A DNA stretch of 10,199 bases from the NCBI GenBank assembly GCA_021734595.1, contig JAIPIO010000145.1, forward strand, positions 1-10,199, written 5' to 3'. Made by a program: the position numbers and the translations under genes. The stretch's first letter is position 1. Every line of letters begins with the position of its first letter. Of this stretch, positions 6,807 to 10,199 are shown piece by piece. The notes under the pieces were generated by a model that saw nothing but the letters and a program-made list of their open reading frames with translations, searched no databases and was not told the DNA's origin. The stretch is from Kiritimatiellales bacterium. GTDB lineage: Bacteria > Verrucomicrobiota > Kiritimatiellia > Kiritimatiellales > Pontiellaceae.

Positions 6807-8006
6807 ATGGAAACCAAGAGGGACATCACGGTTATCGGTGGTGGGATCGTCGGGCTGGCGACGGCGTATGCGCTGCAGCAGGCCGGGCGGCAGGTGATGG
6901 TGCTGGAGGCGGAAGCCGAGGTGGCGGCGCACCAGACCGGCCACAACAGCGGGGTGATCCATTCGGGGCTCTACTACAAGCCGGGTTCACTGAAAGCCGC
7001 GAACTGCACCTCGGGCCGCGAGGCGATGTACCGCTTCTGTGCCGAAAACAATATTTCCCACGACCGCTGCGGCAAGATTGTGGTGGCGGTTGACGAATTG
7101 GAGATTCCCGCGCTCGACGAGCTGGAGCGGCGCGGTCGCGCCAACGGATTGGAAGGGATCAAGCGGCTTTCATCCGCGGAACTGACAGAATATGAACCGC
7201 ATGTGGCTGGTGTGGACGGGCTGTGGGTGCCCCAGACCGGCATTGTGGATTTTATCGAGGTTTGCAAGGTGTTGGCGCAAAAGGTAACCGAGCGGGGCGG
7301 GGAAGTGCTGTTGAACAGCAGGGTGGTAAAGGTGGTTCATGAGACCGACGGCATCCGGTTGGTGACGAGCGGAGGTGAACACACCACTACCTATTTGGTC
7401 AACTGCTGTGGTTTGCAGTGCGACCGCGTGGCGCGGATGTGCGGCGTGGACCCCCAGCTGCGGATTGTGCCGTTCAAAGGCGAATATTATGAACTCCGGC
7501 CGAAAAAGCATGATTTGGTCAACAACCTGATCTACCCGGTGCCCGATCCGCAGTTTCCGTTCCTCGGGGTACACTTTACCCGCATGATTGACGGCAGCCG
7601 CGAAGCCGGACCCAATGCGGTATTGGCGTTCAAGCGCGAGGGCTACCGCAAGTTCAGCTTCTCACTAAAGGATAGTATGAGCATAGCCAGCTACGGCGGG
7701 TTCTGGAAAATGGCTTCCAAACATTGGAAAATGTCGTTGGGAGAATTTCACCGGTCGTTCAGCAAAAAGGCGTTCGTCAAGGCGCTGCAGCGGCTGGTGC
7801 CGGAGATTCAGGAAGCGGATGTGCTTCCCTGCGAGCCCGGCATCCGCGCCCAGGCGCTGGAGCCCGACGGCAATTTGGCGGACGATTTCAGGATAATCCA
7901 GCAGGGGAGGATGGTGCATGTGCTCAACGCGCCGTCGCCGGCCGCCACGGCCAGCCTCGGCATCGGTCGGCATATCGCTGATTTAGCCGGCACACAGTTC
8001 GGTTGA
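6807..8006 (+). CDS. lhgO: L-2-hydroxyglutarate oxidase-like FAD protein
   Basis: A 399-residue flavoprotein of the DAO/L-2-hydroxyglutarate oxidase family. The N-terminus carries the FAD-binding dinucleotide fold VIGGGIVGLATAYAL (GxGxxG at residues 11-16). It is followed by the signature HNSGVIHSGLYYKPGSLKA (from residue 46), nearly identical to that of bacterial LhgO and human L2HGDH as I know them. The C-terminus has GIRAQAL, DGNLADDF and NAPSPAATASLGIG (from residue 374), also diagnostic. Length is close to E. coli LhgO and full. The family oxidises L-2-hydroxyglutarate to 2-oxoglutarate, passing electrons to the membrane quinone pool. The start ATG has AGGA seven bases upstream (6796-6799). 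It is 35 bp behind the transporter, with a palindrome between. Its link to polysaccharide breakdown is unclear: it may recycle 2-hydroxyglutarate or act on a related 2-hydroxy acid. Confidence 0.9.
   Translation: METKRDITVIGGGIVGLATAYALQQAGRQVMVLEAEAEVAAHQTGHNSGVIHSGLYYKPGSLKAANCTSGREAMYRFCAENNISHDRCGKIVVAVDELEIPALDELERRGRANGLEGIKRLSSAELTEYEPHVAGVDGLWVPQTGIVDFIEVCKVLAQKVTERGGEVLLNSRVVKVVHETDGIRLVTSGGEHTTTYLVNCCGLQCDRVARMCGVDPQLRIVPFKGEYYELRPKKHDLVNNLIYPVPDPQFPFLGVHFTRMIDGSREAGPNAVLAFKREGYRKFSFSLKDSMSIASYGGFWKMASKHWKMSLGEFHRSFSKKAFVKALQRLVPEIQEADVLPCEPGIRAQALEPDGNLADDFRIIQQGRMVHVLNAPSPAATASLGIGRHIADLAGTQFG
7715..7729. promoter_or_regulatory. Intragenic copy of the TTCCAA palindrome
   Basis: TTCCAAACATTGGAA lies inside the oxidase gene, encoding SKHWK. 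It has perfect 6-base arms, and on the minus strand its centre reads TGT, matching the TG-type centre of the other copies. Coding constraint may explain it, so a regulatory role is uncertain. Confidence 0.25.
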
Positions 8007-8065
8007 GACCATTGCGGGACCGATGGTTGTGTTTCGGCGCGGAGGGGACTCTGCACCCTGCCAAA

Positions 8066-8115
8066 ACCCGCCCGTTGTTGGTAGGGGCGCCTCTCCGAGG
8101 CGTCCGCGGGCGGGT
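8066..8115. repeat. Nested inverted repeat between convergent genes (REP-like or terminator)
   Basis: Outer arms ACCCGCCCG (8066-8074) and CGGGCGGGT (8107-8115) are perfect over 9 bp. Inside is a second perfect stem, CGCCTC (8088-8093) and GAGGCG (8097-8102), with a TCC loop. On the minus strand the closing arm runs into TTTT (GGGCGGGTTTTGG), so it could terminate the autotransporter transcript. On the plus strand only a weak T-run follows, so it is a poorer terminator for the oxidase operon. The GC-rich nested form also resembles dispersed REP-type elements; only one copy is in this window. The rest of the 125-bp gap (8007-8131) shows nothing else. Confidence 0.6.
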
Positions 8116-8131
8116 CCGTATTTCGGGTTTG

Positions 8132-10199
8132 TCAAAACTCGTATTTCAGCGCGGCGGCAATGTAATGGTTGTACCAGTTGCCGGCGACCGTCGGCGCATA
8201 TTCGACGCCCAGGGTGATTGCATCGCTGGTTTTCCACTCTGCCTTGATGCCCAGTGCCAGCGCATTGCGGTCGGATGCCGGACTGTTCAGCGTCTGGTCC
8301 GTGCCGAGCAGGCTGGCGTTTGCGCTCACGGAGGTGTCCAGCAGCTCGTGCTGCCAGGCCGCCTTCAGTTCGATGCCGAACAGATCCCCGTTTTGCAGTT
8401 CCCAGTTGCGGCTGGTGCGCAAACCGGTTTCGGTCAGCCAGTTGTCGGTGTTGTTCGCATTGACCTTCATCGGATTGGTTCCGCCGCCATCGGTATAGCC
8501 GTCATGGTTGCCGGAGACGTACGACGTGCGGAAATAGGGCTCCACATTGCATTTCTTGCCCGACAGGGTATAGCCGGCTTCCAGCCAGGTTCCGTACAGG
8601 TCGGAATCATAGTCCCCCATGTAATGCTGGTTGTCGGTCGCAATGCGCTGCTCTTCGTTCCACGCATGGGCGTAGCTGAATCCGGCCTCAACGAACAAGG
8701 TTTCCGTGAACCAGTTGCCGTACAGGCCCGCCACGAACATATCGGACGCTCCGCCGCCTGCACCCTCTTTCCCGTCGATGTCCGACCAGACGCCGCCGGC
8801 CGTTGCGCCCAAAACCAGGTTGGGGTTCAACTGCCGTTCCGCGCCCGCCATGAATCCCGAGCTCTGCCAGTCGTATCCGGCGAGCGCGCCGTCGGAGTCC
8901 TGCGAGCCAAGATCGTTGACCTGCCGCACGGAAACCAGCCACCCGCCGGAGGCCAGCTTTTCCGCCGCCGGGCCGACCGGCCTGTTCGGGGCCCGGCCGT
9001 AGGCCGCCGTGCTCCGCAAGAGGAGGCGCATCGCGCCGGAATGTGCCGAGAGGTCTTTCATCACGGCCTGGGCGGTATGGACCGTTGTCTTCGAGACGCG
9101 CGTGCTCGCGTCGGTTTGTCCCTTCACGCGGGTCGCGGTGATCACCACGTTGGTTGCGCTCTGCTCAATCGCCAGATCGAACATGGATATATCGTTTGCG
9201 ACGAAGGTTCCGGCGATGTCTTCCGCCGTAATCACTTCATAGCGGTTGCCGACGATGTTTTGCGCCGTTTGCCCGGCCGCGGCGTACGCCGCCACCGTGG
9301 CTCCGTTCGGCTCGGACACCGTTCCATCCACCATCAGTTTTGAATTCAGCGCGCTCGCCTCGTCCTCATACAGTTCGAAGCTGTAGTTGTTCTGCCCGTC
9401 CGTTGCGGAGACGTTGCCCTTAACTTGGGTTCTGCCGAAAAGATAGATCTCGTTGACCCCGGTGCGCAGGTCAATGTCTCCAACGATGTCCATATTGCCC
9501 AGCCGGATGGTGTCGTTGCCGGTCCCGCCGCAGATGGCACAGGCGGCCGAGCCGTCCGGCAGGTCCGCTGCATTATAACCATTCATCACGTCGATCGCTG
9601 CATGGATGGAGCCGGACGGGGCATTCAGATAGAGCGAGTCTTCGGCGTAGATGCCGAACGCATTCGCGCTGGAGACCGTGGTCATTCCACCGAAGGCCAC
9701 CACCTCGGCCTCTTCGTCGGCAGATACACTGGCGGGATCTTCGTTGTCAGGTACATTGACGGTCTCCAGCCCGGCAACCGCGGTGGCGGAAATGTTGCCG
9801 GTGAAATTGCTGATTTGCACATGGTTCCCATGAATCCCATAGGCGAAGGAGGAAGCGGTGGCGCCATCGGGGTCGGCGTAGTCGGTGGCGGAGGGGGCGG
9901 AGGGGTAGGCGGTGGCGGTGGTCCTTCCGCCCACTGCGGTGGCTATGATCGACCCGGTTACATCGCCTACAAAGATCTCATCGGATATTCCGTAGGCGTA
10001 GGCCGATGCATCGGAGGAACCGGGGCTTCCGGTGGCCATCGAGCTGGCGGTTCCACCTATGGCGATAACGTTAATAGCTCCTGCCATATTCCCGCGGGTT
10101 TCTTCAGATTGGATCCCGTAGGCGGAAGCATCGGCGCGGGCGTAGGCATAACCCCCCGTGGAGCTCGCCATTCCGCCGGTGGCAATGGCATACATTACA
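8132..10199 (-). CDS. Autotransporter, C-terminal part: repeat passenger plus beta-barrel (5' partial)
   Basis: The frame is open to the right edge. The apparent first Met (10195-10193) sits in the middle of a repeat where other units have Ile, so the real start lies outside. Counting from that Met there are 687 residues. Residues 1-203 are degenerate tandem repeats rich in Ala, Ser, Gly and Tyr. Residues 204-400 look like a further beta-helical stalk (GNDTIRLGNMDIVGDIDL, then NRYEVITAEDIAGTF and NVVITATRV). Residues of about 415-687 form an autotransporter beta-domain (PF03797-like): it begins GGWLVSVRQ, alternates aromatic and polar residues in strands, and ends ALKYEF with the terminal Phe typical of outer-membrane barrels. 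Its length fits the usual 250-280. The product should be an outer-membrane-anchored surface protein, perhaps an adhesin; no enzyme motif is seen. A CxxC (residues 219-222) and a single RTX-like GGTGND (223-228) sit together in the stalk. It converges with the oxidase operon and is probably independent of it. Confidence 0.88.
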   Translation of the reverse strand, partial: VMYAIATGGMASSTGGYAYARADASAYGIQSEETRGNMAGAINVIAIGGTASSMATGSPGSSDASAYAYGISDEIFVGDVTGSIIATAVGGRTTATAYPSAPSATDYADPDGATASSFAYGIHGNHVQISNFTGNISATAVAGLETVNVPDNEDPASVSADEEAEVVAFGGMTTVSSANAFGIYAEDSLYLNAPSGSIHAAIDVMNGYNAADLPDGSAACAICGGTGNDTIRLGNMDIVGDIDLRTGVNEIYLFGRTQVKGNVSATDGQNNYSFELYEDEASALNSKLMVDGTVSEPNGATVAAYAAAGQTAQNIVGNRYEVITAEDIAGTFVANDISMFDLAIEQSATNVVITATRVKGQTDASTRVSKTTVHTAQAVMKDLSAHSGAMRLLLRSTAAYGRAPNRPVGPAAEKLASGGWLVSVRQVNDLGSQDSDGALAGYDWQSSGFMAGAERQLNPNLVLGATAGGVWSDIDGKEGAGGGASDMFVAGLYGNWFTETLFVEAGFSYAHAWNEEQRIATDNQHYMGDYDSDLYGTWLEAGYTLSGKKCNVEPYFRTSYVSGNHDGYTDGGGTNPMKVNANNTDNWLTETGLRTSRNWELQNGDLFGIELKAAWQHELLDTSVSANASLLGTDQTLNSPASDRNALALGIKAEWKTSDAITLGVEYAPTVAGNWYNHYIAAALKYEF
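9587..10199 (-). repeat. Degenerate protein repeats in the autotransporter passenger
   Basis: Four units share the pattern [YF]GI, a short polar loop, G[ASN]I, then three to five residues and an Ala/Val-rich GG-type turn. The [YF]GI anchors are at residues 26, 68, 119 and 180 (counting from the Met at 10195). Examples are SAYGIQSEE, AYAYGISDE, SFAYGIHGN and NAFGIYAED. Spacing grows from 42 to 51 to 61 residues toward the barrel, because the Ser/Ala/Asp-rich linker before each anchor lengthens. The array continues beyond the window. It probably builds a beta-helix or beta-roll rod. Confidence 0.7.

Noticed and set aside
8003..9343. 446-codon open frame on the plus strand opposite the autotransporter
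   Set aside because: The minus strand has a clear beta-barrel with terminal Phe. The plus-strand product has no recognisable domain and begins inside the oxidase stop region with no ribosome site.

Overview
The window reads as a piece of a GC-rich genome from the PVC superphylum, most likely Kiritimatiellota (Pontiella-like), less likely Planctomycetota or Lentisphaerota. The lineage is inferred from gene content: a giant sulfatase fused to DUF1080 and SHD1-like domains, an Asp-box (sialidase-fold) secreted protein, and an autotransporter with Ala/Ser/Gly-rich repeats. No marker gene is present, so this placement is tentative.

Layout: (1) nt 1-3303, plus strand, a multidomain protein (two DUF1080 domains, an SHD1-like domain, a complete S1-type sulfatase, and a C-terminal extension). 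Its reading frame is open through the left edge, so its N-terminus lies outside. It ends in a hairpin that overlaps its stop codon and resembles an intrinsic terminator. (2) nt 3304-3662, a 359-bp noncoding regulatory stretch with three related palindromes spaced 30-31 bp apart. (3) nt 3663-8006, three closely spaced plus-strand genes that look like an operon: a secreted Asp-box protein, an Nramp-fold membrane transporter that has lost the usual metal-binding motifs, and an L-2-hydroxyglutarate oxidase-like flavoprotein. A perfect copy of the intergenic palindrome sits on the transporter stop codon just before the oxidase. (4) nt 8007-8131, a convergent intergenic region holding a large nested inverted repeat. 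(5) nt 8132-10199, minus strand, the C-terminal part of an autotransporter whose N-terminus lies beyond the right edge.

How the parts may work together (inference): the sulfatase fusion and the Asp-box protein look like exported enzymes that desulfate and cleave or bind a sulfated polysaccharide. The transporter and oxidase would then handle a released small molecule in the membrane and cytoplasm. The most unusual features are the recurring TTCCAATGNYTGGAA palindrome, which may mark a local regulon, and the Nramp-like transporter with GTGS and AAP in place of DPGN and MPH. There are no tRNA or rRNA genes, CRISPR arrays, transposases or phage genes that I can see.
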